DNA of 64,000 bases from Cacajao melanocephalus (GCA_963573385.1 CAUYLG010061926.1:124001-188000), one strand, 5' to 3'; positions 15,027-27,119 are shown, numbered from the stretch's first letter. Translations and numbers: made by a program. Notes: generated from the letters alone by a model not told the origin.

Positions 15027-15329
15027 GGACTGGGTGCGGTGACTCACGCCTGCAATCCTGGCACTTTGGGAGGCCAAGGTGGGCAGATCACCTGAGGTCA
15101 GAAATTCGAGACCTGCCAGGCCAACATGGCAAAACCTAGTCTCTACTAAAAATACAAAAATTAGCTGGATGTGGTGTCCTGCGCCTGTGATCCCAGCTAC
15201 TCGGGAGGCTGAAGCAAGAGAATTATTGAACCTGGGAGGTGGAGGTTGCAGTGAGCTGAGATTGTGCCACTGCACTCTAGCCTGGGTGACAGAGCGAGAC
15301 TCCATCTCAAAAAAATATAATAAAATAAG
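15027..15329 (+). mobile_element. Alu SINE, sense, with TSD
   Basis: Complete two-arm Alu ending in an A-rich tail with TAATAAAATAA. The flanks TTTCGAATTTGG (15017-15028) and GTTTGAATTTGG (15330-15341) are an imperfect target duplication of about 11 bases. Confidence 0.97.
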
Positions 15330-15341
15330 GTTTGAATTTGG

Positions 15342-16901
15342 CATGACTGACTTTTAAATAAAAATCACCTATCATGGTTTACCATATGTCTGATGAAATG
15401 CTGTAAAAATGAAATGAGACCTTTGCCATTCACTCTTGAGCAAATACATAAGCTGTCGCATCTCAGAGCTATTTATTTCTCCTGATTTTAAGTGTGCCCA
15501 GCGCCATCCATCCAGATGCACATCAAATGCACAAGGAAAAATGGAACAGAATTTCTCAGTCAGTTGAACATTTAGAATGTATGCATAACATGGAACAGAT
15601 ATTATGTTTTGGAAAATAAGAAAGGAAAAAACTCAGGAGGATATGGGTCAACTGCAGATCTCCTAGGAGCTGGAACCTAGATTCGGGGGTTGGAAGATAT
15701 CATCTGAGCCTCACTCAGGCTCTGTCCTGCCTGGGGTCTTGGATGAGCCATGGGACTGCTCAGCGACTCATTTCCCTGACCCTGGAGAAGAAGAATTCTG
15801 CCTCGGTCATACCACCTTGACCCAGGATGAGGATCAGAGGCCTGAGAGAAATAAATGCATAAAAGCAAACTAGAGTTCAGAAAGTTTGTCTTTATGTGTA
15901 TGATTTCATGCATCCTTTGAGCCTGGCAGGTGGCTCGCTAGTTACTTTCAAGAATATTACAGGAAAACTGTTCTGAAGTGGCTGCTCCTCTAAACCTGAG
16001 CCTGCTGTCCACGGTGGAGGCAGATTGGAGCAACGCAGGGACATGCTCCTCCATCGCCTGGGGCCCGGAGAGCCTCTCCACTGTATGGACGTGGGTGTGA
16101 TCAGAAGGTTGGGACCATATAACTTTGCTGCTCCCTCAATGGGTGTCAGGGACTGAAGTCTCTGCACTGGAGCATGTGTGGCTGTAGCTAGCTACAGACT
16201 GTCCTGGTCTCCTACCAGCTTCTTCACATTCTGGCTTTCTGTGTGGCCCAGCAGCATCCCTGGAGAGGCCAGACTCTCAGCATCCCTTGAGGCCAGGCAG
16301 CTCTCTGTAACAAAAAAAAGGGTACTCCACACTATCAGCGTTACATGGTTAGATCTGCCCATCGCCTGGGAGAACACTTACCCAGGGGTTGGCTCCGAGG
16401 CCACCTGACGTGTCAAGCAACCTCTGTGGAGAAAGGAAAAGCAGATTCACACCACGCACCCAGCCTGGCTGTGGTTCTCCACTCCATCGGCTCTTACACA
16501 ACACAGGCCAGGCCCTCTGCAGAACAGATGGAGCATTCAAACTGCTAACCTGCCTGCATCAACGGGATAATCAGCTCAGCTTGCTCTTCTAACCCACACA
16601 CTCCCCTCCTATGGCTACAGGAATCCTAGAATTCTAGTTGAGGAAGAGACCTTAAAAGATCAGCAAATCCACATGCAGATTACAGAGATGTCATTACGCA
16701 GGCTAAGGAGTTGGCCATAGCCTACAAAACTGGCCTGTCTCCTGCCTCTGTCCAGTGACTATTGGGGGTGGCAGCAGATGGTTGTAACCCAGGATTCTTA
16801 AGTCTTGGCTCAGAGACCTGCTGTTGTGACACCTATCCCTCTGCTGAGCAGAAGCCCCATGGATTCCTACCTGAAGGCTATGCTAGTCTCTATGCAGTTG
16901 T
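15342..16901. other. unique sequence, nothing firm
   Basis: About 1.5 kb. A faint MIR- or ancient-SINE-like line lies near 16620-16690. The - strand frames at 15677-16167 overlap each other without domain content. Confidence 0.4.
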
Positions 16902-17207
16902 CTTTTTTTCTTTCTTTCTTTCTTTTTTTGAGATGGAGTCTTGCTCTGTCACCAGGCTGGAGTGCAGTGGCATGATCTTGGCTCACTGCAACCTCCGCCT
17001 CCTGGGTTCAAGGATTCCCCTGCCTCAGGCTCCCAAGTAGCTGGGACTACAAGCACATGCCACCACACCCAGCTAATTTTTTGTATTTTAGTAGAGACAG
17101 GGTTTCACCATGTTGGCCATGATGGTCTTCATCTCCTGACCTTGTGATCCACCTGCCTTGGCCACTCAAAGTGCTGGGATTACAGACATGAGCCACTGCA
17201 CCCAGCC
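16902..17207 (-). mobile_element. Alu SINE, antisense
   Basis: A CTTT-interrupted T-run followed by a complete antisense Alu ending in 'cccagcc'. The bases just before and after both resemble TGTCT-TTCTTT, a probable but blurred target duplication. The 'ctccttgtgatccacc'-type block suggests a Y/Sc class. Confidence 0.96.
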
Positions 17208-17232
17208 TGTCTCTTTCTTTTATGAGGCCACC

Positions 17233-17477
17233 TGTGTTAGGGTTCTCTAGAGGAAAAGAACTAATAGGACAGATGGGAGTTTATTAAGGAGTATTGACTC
17301 CCATGATCACAAAGTGAGGTCCCACAACAGGCTGGCTGCAAGCTGAGGAGAAATGCAGCTAGTTCGAGTCCCAGAGCTGAAGAATTTGAAGTCTGATGTT
17401 CCAGGGCAGGAAGCATTTGGTATGGGAGAAGGATGTAGGCCAGGAGACCACCTCTTCCTCTGAGAATGTGGGGGCCT
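17233..17477. mobile_element. LTR-like repeat, truncated
   Basis: It starts with the familiar 'tgtgttagggttctctagag' edge and continues 'gaactaataggacag', 'gtttattaaggagtattgac' and 'gatcacaaagtgaggtc'. I remember this as a frequent primate medium-reiteration repeat with LTR-like TG...CA ends and an antisense polyadenylation region, but I cannot fix its name. It is cut short where the next LTR begins. Confidence 0.55.
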
Positions 17478-17478
17478 G

Positions 17479-17865
17479 TGTATTAGTCACCTAGGGCTGC
17501 CATAACAAAGTGCCACAGACGAGATGACTTCAACATCAGAAATTTACTTCTTGTAGTTCTGGAGCCTGAAAGTCCAAGACCAAAGTGTCAGCAGGTTAGG
17601 TTTCTTCAGAGGCCTCTTCTGGCCTGCGGATGGCCACTGTTTTGCTGGGTCCTCACATGGTTTTTCTCCTGTACCCGTCTCTGTCCTAATCTCCTCTTCA
17701 TGTAAGGACACCAGGCTGAATGGGTTGGCACCTGCCCTGGAGATCTCATTTTACCTTAACTGTCTCTTTAATAGCCCTATCTCCAAATGTAGTCCTAAGC
17801 TCCTAATTGGAGGTTAAGACTTTAACATATAAATTTGGGAAGGGGGCGTAATCCAGCCCATAGCA
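17479..17865 (-). mobile_element. MLT1-type solo LTR, antisense (ERVL-MaLR)
   Basis: It begins 'tgtattagtcacctagggc' and ends 'cagcccatagca', the antisense edges of MLT1-type LTRs. Inside are 'gttctggagcctgaaagtcc', a 'cctcacatgg' block and 'atctccaaatg' in the expected order. Only one LTR with no internal region is seen. No clean 5-bp target duplication remains. Confidence 0.8.
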
Positions 17866-18255
17866 TCTTCCTTATATTTCAGCTGTCTGGAGCCCACTTT
17901 CACCTTCCCCTAAAACGCTGGGCTCCCAAATACCCAGGAAATGATTGACCATGCTGGGAAACGAGAATAAGGAGCCCCAGCTCCCTGCCTGCCTCTCTGG
18001 TGGGCGTGGAGGGCAGCAGGGTATCCCTGCCTGAGCCTTTTTCCTCTCTGTTCCTTAGAAGGGAGCTCCTGGCAGGACAAAGGGCGCAGCTCATCGGTCT
18101 CCAGCAATGCAAACTGAATCCCTGTTCCCACAGCTGCCCCCCTTCTGGTGTGTCGAACCCACATACATGAGCGTTAGCTGTTGTTCTTCACGTGGGCAGC
18201 CCCCAGCAATCGGCCCGTGGCTCCTGTAAGTGGCAACTGTCAGGCAGTTACCCTC
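17866..18255. other. unique sequence, nothing recognised
   Basis: GC-neutral spacer. The two - strand frames at 17900-18164 overlap and have no domain. Confidence 0.4.
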
Positions 18256-18500
18256 CTCACCTAATCACAGTAATAGTTGCCACTTATTGGACACCTGGCA
18301 TGTGCCAGTTTGGCTTGGTGCTAAGAGCTTAATAGAATATTAGTCCCATAATAATCCAGTGAGGTCACTGTTATTACTCTCCTGTTAAAGGTGGGAAAGT
18401 GAAGATTTTAGAAAGGCTAAGGAACATAGCTGGGGAATAGAGGAATTCAAAGTTGAACCCAAGACTTGACTTCAAGACCTCACTTCTAACCTTGGCACAG
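18256..18500 (-). mobile_element. MIR SINE, antisense
   Basis: 'cttattggacacctggcatg', 'gtgccagtttggcttggtgc', 'aaggtgggaaagtgaag' and 'agcagg'-like blocks run in antisense MIR order. Near full length. Confidence 0.8.
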
Positions 18501-18651
18501 TCCAGCCTCCCTAGCTAACCTGATCAGCTTCTCTTTCAAAATCCTATGTATTTCTAGGGAATATTCTCTCACCTCTTGGTGAGAGAAAAGCTCTCAGGTT
18601 CCAACCTCACTCTTTCAGTATCATCTCTTGAAGACAGAGCTCAGACAGCGC

Positions 18652-18868
18652 GGTGTAAGGGAGAGAGGGTAGACTTGGGAGTCAGGGCTGGGTTCAAACA
18701 CTGGCCACACCATTTACCAGCCATGTGACCCTGGGTGAGTTGCTTCACTCAAATAAGCTTCAATTTCTGTCTTTGTAAAAAGAGATAACTTCTGTCTCAC
18801 AGGGCTGAAATAAGATAAGGCAGGCCAAGCCTCTTGCATATTGTCTAGCATGCAGTAGATGCTCTAAA
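18652..18868 (+). mobile_element. MIR SINE, sense
   Basis: 'gacttgggagtcagg', 'gctgggttcaaac', 'ccatgtgaccctgggtgag' and 'catgcagtagatgctc' follow the MIR order closely. It forms an opposed pair with the MIR about 150 bases upstream. Confidence 0.85.
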
Positions 18869-18902
18869 AAGGCAGCCCTGGGTTAAAAGAGACTCAAGAA
18901 AC

Positions 18903-19386
18903 ATGACAATTAAGTACATTTGGGAGCCTTGAGAGGATCTTAGATTCAAAAAAATACAAGCACACATATTGGAGCAAATGGAGGAATTCGAATGAGGACT
19001 TTATATTGGGTGATAGCATGGTATTAATGCTAAATTTCTTGAGTCTGGTCATGGTATTAGGGTTACAGAGGAGAATGCCTTTGTTCCTAGGAACTACACA
19101 CTGAGACCCTAAGGACCCCAGGAGAGTGTCACAGTGACTTGTGGTTACTTACCATTCTGTGGCGAGGAGAATGCTTGAAATCAAAGAGCCAGTTTCATCA
19201 GAGTGACTATCTGGCACAAACTCTGAAATGGTTCCTCAAACAAACTAATACAGATGTGTGTATACATGCCCATGTGCACACATACACCATGGGAAAGAAC
19301 GCCAGTGTGATAAAAACGGGTATTCATTGTACGATGGTTGCAACTTTTCTGTAGGTTTGAAATTTTTCAGAATAGAAAGTTGTAGG
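18903..19386 (+). mobile_element. L1M-type 3' end, worn
   Basis: The pattern 'tgacaattaagtacat', 'gtattaatgctaaatttctt', 'gaatgcctttgttcctagg' and the terminal 'caacttttctgtaggtttg', 'cagaatagaaagtt' fits an old mammalian L1M (MC/MD/ME type) 3' UTR. The segment 19102-19201 departs from the pattern I remember and recurs 2.2 kb downstream. Confidence 0.7.
19102..19201 (+). repeat. 100-bp block, upstream copy
   Basis: It aligns without gaps to 21307-21406 with 13 mismatches by my count (87 percent). Both copies run from TGAGACC to TTTCATCAG. This copy lies inside the L1M fragment, and AGTGACT occurs both within it (19133 region) and just after it. Confidence 0.85.
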
Positions 19387-19644
19387 GTGAAAGGGCTTCA
19401 TGCAGAGCATGGGCCCTGAGCCTGTAGAGCAGCACAAGGCCCACGGGCGTTTATTTTGCTTTTTCTCCTGGGCCTGGACATGTCATAGCATTGGCTCTGT
19501 CCAGGGCAGAAGGAACTGCCTCCCTTAGTGTATTTCCCCAGAGGGCCTCCCCACACCCACCACCACCTAGATGGCAATGCAGAGCCCACCTGCTCCCTGG
19601 CTGTGATCCTATTCCACATTTTAGAGGTTTTCATAAGCCTGCAT

Positions 19645-19812
19645 TTAGGGTTACTAAATTTAGCAAATAAAAATACAGAATGCCCAGTAAACAATGAATA
19701 CTTTTTTAGTGTGTCTCAGATATTGCATGGGACATAACTTGTACTGGAAAAAAGAATTAATCTGAAATTCAAATGTAACTGGACATTCTATATTTAATCT
19801 AGCAGCTCCAGA
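19645..19812. mobile_element. palindromic DNA-transposon MITE
   Basis: A left part with 'aaaaatacagaatgccc' and a right part with 'aactggacattctatattt' are rough complements around a central 'gatattgcatgggacata'. This is the hairpin layout of a common mammalian DNA-element MITE. Divergence is high and I do not give a family name. Confidence 0.6.
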
Positions 19813-20167
19813 CCTATCACCCTGCTGCTTCCACAACCAGAGTCAGGGTCATCTATGAAGACTGAGTCTTAGGAGCACAGTAGAGAGGTTCCCAGTCCAA
19901 TGGCAAGGTTTGCAAAGTGTTGCAGAGATCCTAGGCCCTCTGTCCCACGACTTGTAAAGGAAGTACACAAGAGGGTGGTTGGTTGAGCCAGGATAGACTC
20001 ATAGGCTTTAGAGAGAAAAACAACTGTCCCAGAAGCCCTGCCAGGGTGTCTAGGCTGATCCATCTAGATCATGCCCATGCAGGTGTGCCTGAATCCCGGG
20101 CATCTGCCTCCGTGCCCAGCTCCTCACCTCCCCAGGTGTGCCAGCCTCACACAGCCCAAGCGCTGTG
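19813..20167. other. unique sequence, nothing recognised
   Basis: Spacer between the MITE and the next MIR. No coding support. Confidence 0.4.
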
Positions 20168-20400
20168 AGCAGTGAATCTGGGGCTGGCCTGCTTGGGTTT
20201 GAATTCTGGCCTTACCACTTACTGGATGGGCACAGGTAGGCAGTACATCATCTAACCTGTCTCAGTTTCCTCATCTGTGAAATACAGGTAAATAGCAGTA
20301 CCTCCCTTGCAGAGGAATAACTGAGCTAATATTTGCAAAGTACTTGGAACAGTGCCTGACATGTAGTAAGCCTGGTCTAGGTGTTTGTTAAATAAATAAT
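20168..20400 (+). mobile_element. MIR SINE, sense
   Basis: Clear MIR: 'gcttgggtttgaattctggc', 'cttaccacttactgg', 'cagtttcctcatctgtgaaa' and 'acagtgcctgacatgtagta'. This is one of the better preserved MIRs here. Confidence 0.92.
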
Positions 20401-20570
20401 CTACTTGGGGAGGAAGACAAGTGCTGTTGTGAGGTCAGCCTTATGGCCTGAGGCCCGCAGAGCCTGCAGGGGCTGTGCCCTGCGTGTCTTTGGTGACACA
20501 GGCAATGAGCTGAGCATTCGCTGGGATAGTCAGAAAGGTGACGTGGAGGCAGAGAGGCTGGCAGCTATGA

Positions 20571-20960
<390 letters not shown>

Positions 20961-20976
20961 GGCATGGGCTGTTTTG

Positions 20977-21306
20977 AAGGTAACTCTCAGAAACTATCCT
21001 ATTGCCATAATAGTTTACTCAAAGTGTCTCCTTCACTCTTGGATTCTTTTCTTTCTTCCAGTTAGTGCCCCCTTCCATTCTCTTTAGTTTTCCGTGGTTT
21101 CATAGCTTCTTCTCCTCCAATCTGACTTACATGTCTTCACCTTATTCCTGGTTTCACAAAGGAAAAAAAAATAACTTACACAGTGTCCAGAGTTACAACT
21201 GGGGCAGGTCTGCTGGCACCCCCTGCCATTCCCACAAGGAAGCATTGATTGTGGCACATTGCCTGCAGAACAGGGGCTGGCCTGAGCCTTGCAGTCCCAG
21301 AGTGCT
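20977..21306. other. unique sequence, nothing recognised
   Basis: Leads into the second copy of the 100-bp block. I see no transposon body that would explain that block. Confidence 0.4.
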
Positions 21307-21406
21307 TGAGACCTTAGGGACCCCAGGAAAGTGTCACAGTGACTCATGCTTACTTACAAGTCTCTGGAGAGGCGAATGCTTGAAACAAAAGAGCCAGTTT
21401 CATCAG
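21307..21406 (+). repeat. 100-bp block, downstream copy
   Basis: Second copy of the block at 19102-19201, same orientation and ungapped. Here it is not embedded in recognisable L1 sequence. It is followed immediately by GTACAAT, so the shared block happens to end at a CAG/GT junction. Confidence 0.85.
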
Positions 21407-21628
21407 GTACAATGAGAATTGTGACTGCCACGTGGCTCCTTGATCCCTTCCTTTCCTCGTCTGCAAATACTATGAGAAGCTGAATTATCAGAGAATCAGA
21501 ACAAGGACAGCCAGGTATGTGATTCTCATATTAAACAATGTGAGTCCCCGATAGGCTGAGGCGTGCATCTTGATGACAGGACTCCACCTGCCACCTGCTC
21601 AGATGCGTGTGTCCTTCAGCGTGGATGC

Positions 21629-22231
21629 TGTGGCAGATTGCATTTTCCAGAGATGGCAGCAATGATATCTGTTGTCCCATGCAATTTTCTGCAAGCAACC
21701 TTGCCACTCCCCCATTGAGAGGTGAAGTTGAGTTCTTTTACCCTTGAACCTGGGCAGGCTTGTGACTGTATGGGCCAATGGATCTGGCAGAAGTGACACT
21801 GTGTCACTCCTGAAGTTCAGTCATAAAAGGCAGTGCAGCTTTTGTCTTGTTCACTGGACCACTCGTGCCCTGAGTTGCAATGGGAGGAATCTGCTTGTCC
21901 TGAGGCTGCATGCCGTTAGGAAGCTGCATCACACCCAGAGAGGCCGCATCTAGGCATTCCGATAAGCAGTCCTGGTTTTGGAATCATTCCAGCCCCGAGC
22001 CTGAATGAAGGAGCCTCCAGGTGATTGCAGTTCCCAGCCTTGGAGTCACCCAACCTCTAAGCCTTTCCAACTGAGGACTCAGATATCATGGAACAGGGAT
22101 AAGCTGATCCCACTGTGTCCAGTCCAAATTCCTGAGCTGCTGAATCCATGGACAGGGTAAAATGGTGGTTGTTTTAGACCATTAGATTTGGGGCTAGGTT
22201 ATTACACTGCAACAACAATGGGGACTGACAC
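21629..22231 (+). mobile_element. old solo LTR, MaLR/ERVL-like
   Basis: 'gagaggtgaagttgag', 'cctgggcaggcttgtgac', 'ggccaatggatctggcagaagtg' (shortened) and the end 'aatggggactgacaca' match a common old mammalian LTR class. It is the same family as the LTR at 60092-60599, whose left edge and 'agtgaagttgattttcc' block correspond. The ends are approximate. Confidence 0.6.
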
Positions 22232-22360
22232 ATTTCCCATTGGCAGGGGCTGTGTTTGCCTTATTATTTTTCTTCAGTGGCTGACCAATCCTTCTTGTTA
22301 TTGACATATTTGTAATGGTGTTTTCTGCAAAAATAATAATGCTATAAAAATAGAAATTCA

Positions 22361-22639
22361 GCCGGGCATGGTGGCTCATACCTGTAATCCCAGCACTTTG
22401 GGAAGCTGAGATGGGCGGATCTCGAGGTCAGGAGATCGAGACCATCTTGGCTAACACGGTGAAATCCCATCTCTACTAAAAATACTAAAAATTAGCCAGG
22501 AATGATGACATGCGCCTGTTGTTCCAGCTACTGGGGAGGCTGAATTGCTTGTACCCGGGAGGTGGAGGTTGCAGTGAGTCGAGATCGTGCTACTGCACTG
22601 CAGCCTGGGCGGCAGATCAAGACTCTTCCCCTACCCCCC

Positions 22640-22670
<31 letters not shown>
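22361..22670 (+). mobile_element. AluY-like SINE, sense, 29-A tail
   Basis: The blocks 'tctcgaggtcaggagatc' and 'catcttggctaacacggtg' mark a Y-type Alu. The right arm is slightly deleted. A CCCCTACCCCCCGC tract precedes an uninterrupted A-tail at 22642-22670. The flanks AGAAATTCA and AGAAATCCA form the target duplication. Confidence 0.97.
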
Positions 22671-22672
<2 letters not shown>

Positions 22673-22960
22673 AATCCAAGATCTAAGATGTAAGGTACCT
22701 GCATTTCCATCTCCTAAACAAACATTTTTTTTGTCCCAGCTCATCTTTTCTTTGGATCCACGAGTGTTTTCTACTTGCTTGCTGTGTGGACTGGAGGTAA
22801 AGAACCAACAGTCCCTCTTTTGATGCCCTCTGAGAAAACAAAGTCCAGCCCAGGCTCATAAGATTAAAAAAAAAAATACTCTACAGTTGCAATTAAACCT
22901 CGTTCTCCTGAGATATATGTTTTTCTCTCTAAGGTTGACTTTGGATATCACTGATATTGA

Positions 22961-23262
<302 letters not shown>

Positions 23263-23275
23263 TGATCCATTGCAT

Positions 23276-23599
23276 ATTAATTTAGTTTGGGGACAGGGGT
23301 ATGTTATTTACCTGAGTTGCAAGTTGTTGTTGGGGATGGTCAGCACTCACCTTCCTTCCCCCTGATATTCCACCTGCACTAACTTTCCCTTGTTTTTCTT
23401 TCCTCCTATTATGACATTTTTGCCCAAGATGGGTTTGTCAATCATACTGTCTAAGGTATAGGGGTTTAATGAAATCTCAAATATCTAGATAACTTGGAAC
23501 ATGGAATTAGCCTAATAAAATGTTCATGTATTCTAAGGGTTCCAAAACTTGTAGACAGAATTCATGGTGCTTGTTTTCAGTTCTGTAGTCTTCCCTCAC
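23276..23599. other. unique sequence, nothing recognised
   Basis: AT-richer spacer with no repeat body. Confidence 0.4.
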
Positions 23600-23718
23600 C
23601 ACTTATTTGACAAATAAAAATTGTACGTTTATGGTATACAACATGATGTTTGCAAATATGTATGCATTGTGGAGTGGCTAAATAGAACTAGTTAACATGC
23701 ATTTTATTTTGACTGAGA
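23600..23718 (-). mobile_element. L1M 3'-UTR fragment, antisense
   Basis: 'gacaaataaaaattgtacg', 'tggtatacaacatgatgttt' and 'cattgtggagtggctaaat' are the antisense end of an L1MA/MB-type 3' UTR. It is a 5'-truncated remnant. Confidence 0.8.
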
Positions 23719-24804
23719 GATTTTTATCTTTATTTTTTACTTAGCATCTTTGGATTTGTGGAGAATGAAATGCAAGACCCAGAGCTGGGGTTAGAGTGGG
23801 GTGAATGAGGCATGATTGCCTAAGTGCAGAGTTGGGTCTGTCTTTACTTAAAAGCTTGGTATTTTGTTTATGGTGAATTTGCCTTCATTTTCATTTTTAA
23901 AAATATTGCTTAAAAACATTTATCTTGACTGCTGAATTACAGGAACCCCTTTAAATTCTGTATCCTAAGCAAGTGCCTGCCTCACTATCCCCTCTTGGAC
24001 GGGACCACCCACCCAGTTTCTTTAAAGGTTTATTCCCGTTCTAGCTCTTGCTTAGGGAGAAAGGACACAGGCCTTCCTGAACTACTGATTTTTCTCTAAC
24101 TCATCTTTGCTGCATTCCATCGTCGGCTTTTCTTAATCTTGTGGAGACCCCATCCCATGAAAACACTGAAACATCAAGTTGGTGTCTGCACCTGCAGCAG
24201 GAAATAAAGAACTGAGGCAACCAACAGGATTAATCAGGACACAAGGCGACTCTCCATTGACAGATGAGGAGAAGTAAAATGACATTTTTTTTCCATGAAT
24301 TATCAGAGCGGTTATTGCAATATTACTATTCATGCTAGGTGTCCAGAAATGGCACTCCATTATGACTTGCCCTAAAGGATAACATTTGATGCAGATGTGT
24401 TGACGCATCAAGTTGGTCTGGTCAAATATAAAAATCATTTTTTAAAAGCAAGTAATACCTGCGACACCTGCCTCCTTCCTGAATTTCCCATCGCGTGTGT
24501 GAGAACAGTAGTCTGAATTTCAAGAGTGAAGTATGGGCTTGTGTGAGCTTTGGAAGGGAGGCGGTTATCTGCTTCCCCATTCATTTCTAAAAGATAAAAG
24601 CTGAAATTTTTTTTAAACATGACAAAATATTCTTTCATCAAAATAGTTGTATCAAAGCGGCAATGTCAAAATGTCATGCCTTGACTTTGCTGATTCTAGG
24701 CTCTCAAACTGTACTTGTTATTATGATTGTTAATTTCACCTGAAATTTACAATGTAACAAAACTTTGAAAGAAAAGTTAATGAAATGGCAGATTTCTCTG
24801 ACAT
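23719..24804. other. unique AT-rich sequence
   Basis: No repeat identified. Frames on the - strand at 24133-24641 have no domain. Confidence 0.4.
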
Positions 24805-24990
24805 TATGAACATATGCATATATATATAGGCTTCTTTCTTCCTCCCTTCTACCCTCCCTCCCTCCATTCCTCCCTCCCTTCCTCCTTTCCTTCCTCCTTT
24901 CCTTCCTTCTCTCCTTCCTTCTCTTTCTCCCCACCTCCTTCCTTTCCTTCCTGCTCTTTCTCCCCACCTCCCTCCCTCCCTCCCTCTCTA
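24805..24990. repeat. compound microsatellite A: (TA)n then (CCTT/CCCT)n
   Basis: TATGAACATATGC leads into a short TA run, GGCTTC, and about 160 bases of almost pure pyrimidine made of CCTT, CCCT and TTCT units. A TCTTTCTCCCCACCTCC motif occurs twice inside. It is related to the block at 25824-25983. Confidence 0.95.
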
Positions 24991-25823
24991 TTTTCAACTT
25001 TAAAATACTGAAAGTAGTTTAGGGTTGACCTGTTAGCCATTTACAGCAGTGTATTATGCATATCCTAATGAACCAGATACAGTTTTGTATACATTTTAAA
25101 GATGGATACATTTGGTTTAATAATGAGTCTAAGGTTTTGCTTGACCAGATGAGACACAAAGGAGATCTTTCTCCAGAGGTCTCAGGGCATTGGCCAGTGC
25201 AGTCTTCTGCTGCATAGATAAATGACACGTTGAGATAGACTGCCATATAGTACATAGCACATCAGAACATCAAAGCTCTTCTTTCCAGAACATGTTTTGA
25301 CTGTAGCTTAATTCACTCTGTAAAGGAATTTAAAATAGATTCTTTACTTATAACATGTATTTGACAACACTTTGAATTTTAATGTGAACCTGTGCAATGT
25401 AGACACAACTAAGTCTGGCAGCATATTAATGTCACCGATAGCAGATTTTATTTATAGAATTTACCTTCTCCCCGATTCTCAGCTAGAAGCCCATACACAG
25501 TAATTAAGCCATTATAAAGACACAATAGGATATAACATAATAGAACCATCCTGCTGTCAAGGCACACAGAGCAGGGAAATCAGGATAACACAGAGGAACA
25601 CAATGCTTCCAATTCAGTCCTGTGGCGGACATGTCACAAATAGTACCCTCCAAAGGATAAGTAGGGGGAAAAATTACTTCCAGAGACAACTGGGTTAATA
25701 TTCAGAAAACAGCAAACCGACCAGCAAACTAATCAATCAATCCACCAACATCAATCAGTCGATGCCTTCGTATTCAAGAGGCTTACAGTCATATTGTGAA
25801 GTAAGGCTTAAAATAAAGATATA
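24991..25823. other. unique AT-rich sequence between two microsatellites
   Basis: No transposon named. If the two flanking microsatellites arose by duplication, this segment is the spacer and does not itself look duplicated. Confidence 0.4.
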
Positions 25824-25836
25824 TATGAACATATGC

Positions 25837-25893
<57 letters not shown>

Positions 25894-25983
25894 CTCCTTT
25901 CTTCTTTCCTTCTTCCCTCTCTCCCTCCATTCATCCCTCCCTTCCTCCTTTCCTTCCTGCTCTTTCTCCTCACCTCCTTCCTA
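25824..25983. repeat. compound microsatellite B: (TA)n-(GA)n-(CCTT)n
   Basis: It starts with the same TATGAACATATGC as block A, then (TA)n to 25862, (GA)n to 25892, and a pyrimidine run with CTCCCTCCATTC and the TGCTCTTTCTC-CACCTCCTTCC order found in block A. The TA and GA parts are expanded compared with A. Confidence 0.95.
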
Positions 25984-26655
25984 CAACAATGATACCAGGT
26001 ATGTCACAAGAAGAATGGGATTAAGCAAAGGATGTGCAGAAAAGCAAAAGGAGGCCAGGCTACTATGTCTAGAAACACCAGAGAAGTCTTTACTTAGGAG
26101 GTAGGGCTTGAACTGGGCTTAAAAGGAAGTGGAAAATTTGGATAGAAAAAGAAGAAAAAGGAAATGGTATAAAAAAAATATTGGGAAGGCAGACATTCAA
26201 GAAAATACTTAGATGCAAATACTTGGTGCAGTAGTTCCCAAAATAAAGCATTAGTCAATTAAATTATGGATATACTGTTTTCCTTTTAAAATATAGCAAT
26301 GCTTTATTATTATCAAATTATTATTAGCAATTTTATATAGGTATAAAATTGTAATATATATATGCTCCAATCCATAAAAATATTTGTATGTAACAGAGAA
26401 AAAGAATTGGAAGAAAATACATCAAATGTTATAGTATTTTTTAAATGAGTGATAGTAATATGGGTAATTTTATTTTTTCTGAGAAATGTTTTGCTTTCCA
26501 AATTTTAATTTAAACAATAAAATTTCTACAGTGAAGCAAGAACGAAGGGAGCTAGAAATACACTTTAAATTGGCATATATATATAAATTTTACATTCTAT
26601 CATTCATTCATCCTTAGACTAATGGAATGTTAAAAGGGATTTTTCGAAACTATCT
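25984..26655. other. AT-rich unique sequence
   Basis: No named repeat. Very AT-rich around 26270-26620, with TATATA stretches at 26351-26362 and 26573-26586. Confidence 0.4.
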
Positions 26656-27022
26656 GTTACGGACCAAATTACATTCCCCCAGATTTCATATGTTAAAGCT
26701 CTGACCCCAATATGACTGTATTTGGAGATGGGGGCCTTTAAATAGGTAATATGAGGTTATAGGGTGGGCCCTAATCCAATGGGACTGCATTCTTATGAGA
26801 AGACAAAGAGATTCCAGTGACGTGTGCACAGAGAAAGGCCATGTGAGGACACAGCAAGAAGGTGGCCATCTGCAAACCACAGAGAGAGGCCTCAGGAGAA
26901 GCCAAACCTGCCAGTTCTTCATCTTGGACTTTCAGCCTCCAGAACTGTGAGAAAATAAATTTCTGTGTTTAAGCCACCCAGTCTGTGGTATTTTCTTATA
27001 GCAGTCCTAGCAGACTCATATA
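26656..27022 (+). mobile_element. MLT1-type solo LTR with perfect 5-bp TSD
   Basis: The left edge 'tgttacggaccaaa' and the right edge 'cctagcagactcatata' are MLT1-type. Inside come 'tatttggagatgggggcc', 'catgtgaggacacagcaag' and 'agaactgtgagaaaataaat'. CTATC flanks both ends (26651-26655 and 27023-27027), the 5-bp duplication expected of an LTR element. No internal region is present, so it is a solo LTR. Confidence 0.9.
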
Positions 27023-27119
27023 CTATCCCTACAGAGCTTACATCATGTGGAAAATATAATTTGTCCACCTATTTATTTTACTATAAAACTAATATAAAAT
27101 AACTCGTGACATTCATCCA

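Noticed and set aside
17233..17865. A single LTR made of both segments
   Set aside because: The edge 'tgtgttagggttc' at 17233 and the MLT1 edge at 17479 belong to different repeat families, so they are two elements side by side.
24704..25040. Lys/Glu/Arg-rich - strand frames
   Set aside because: They are the translation of the (CCTT)n/(CCCT)n microsatellite.
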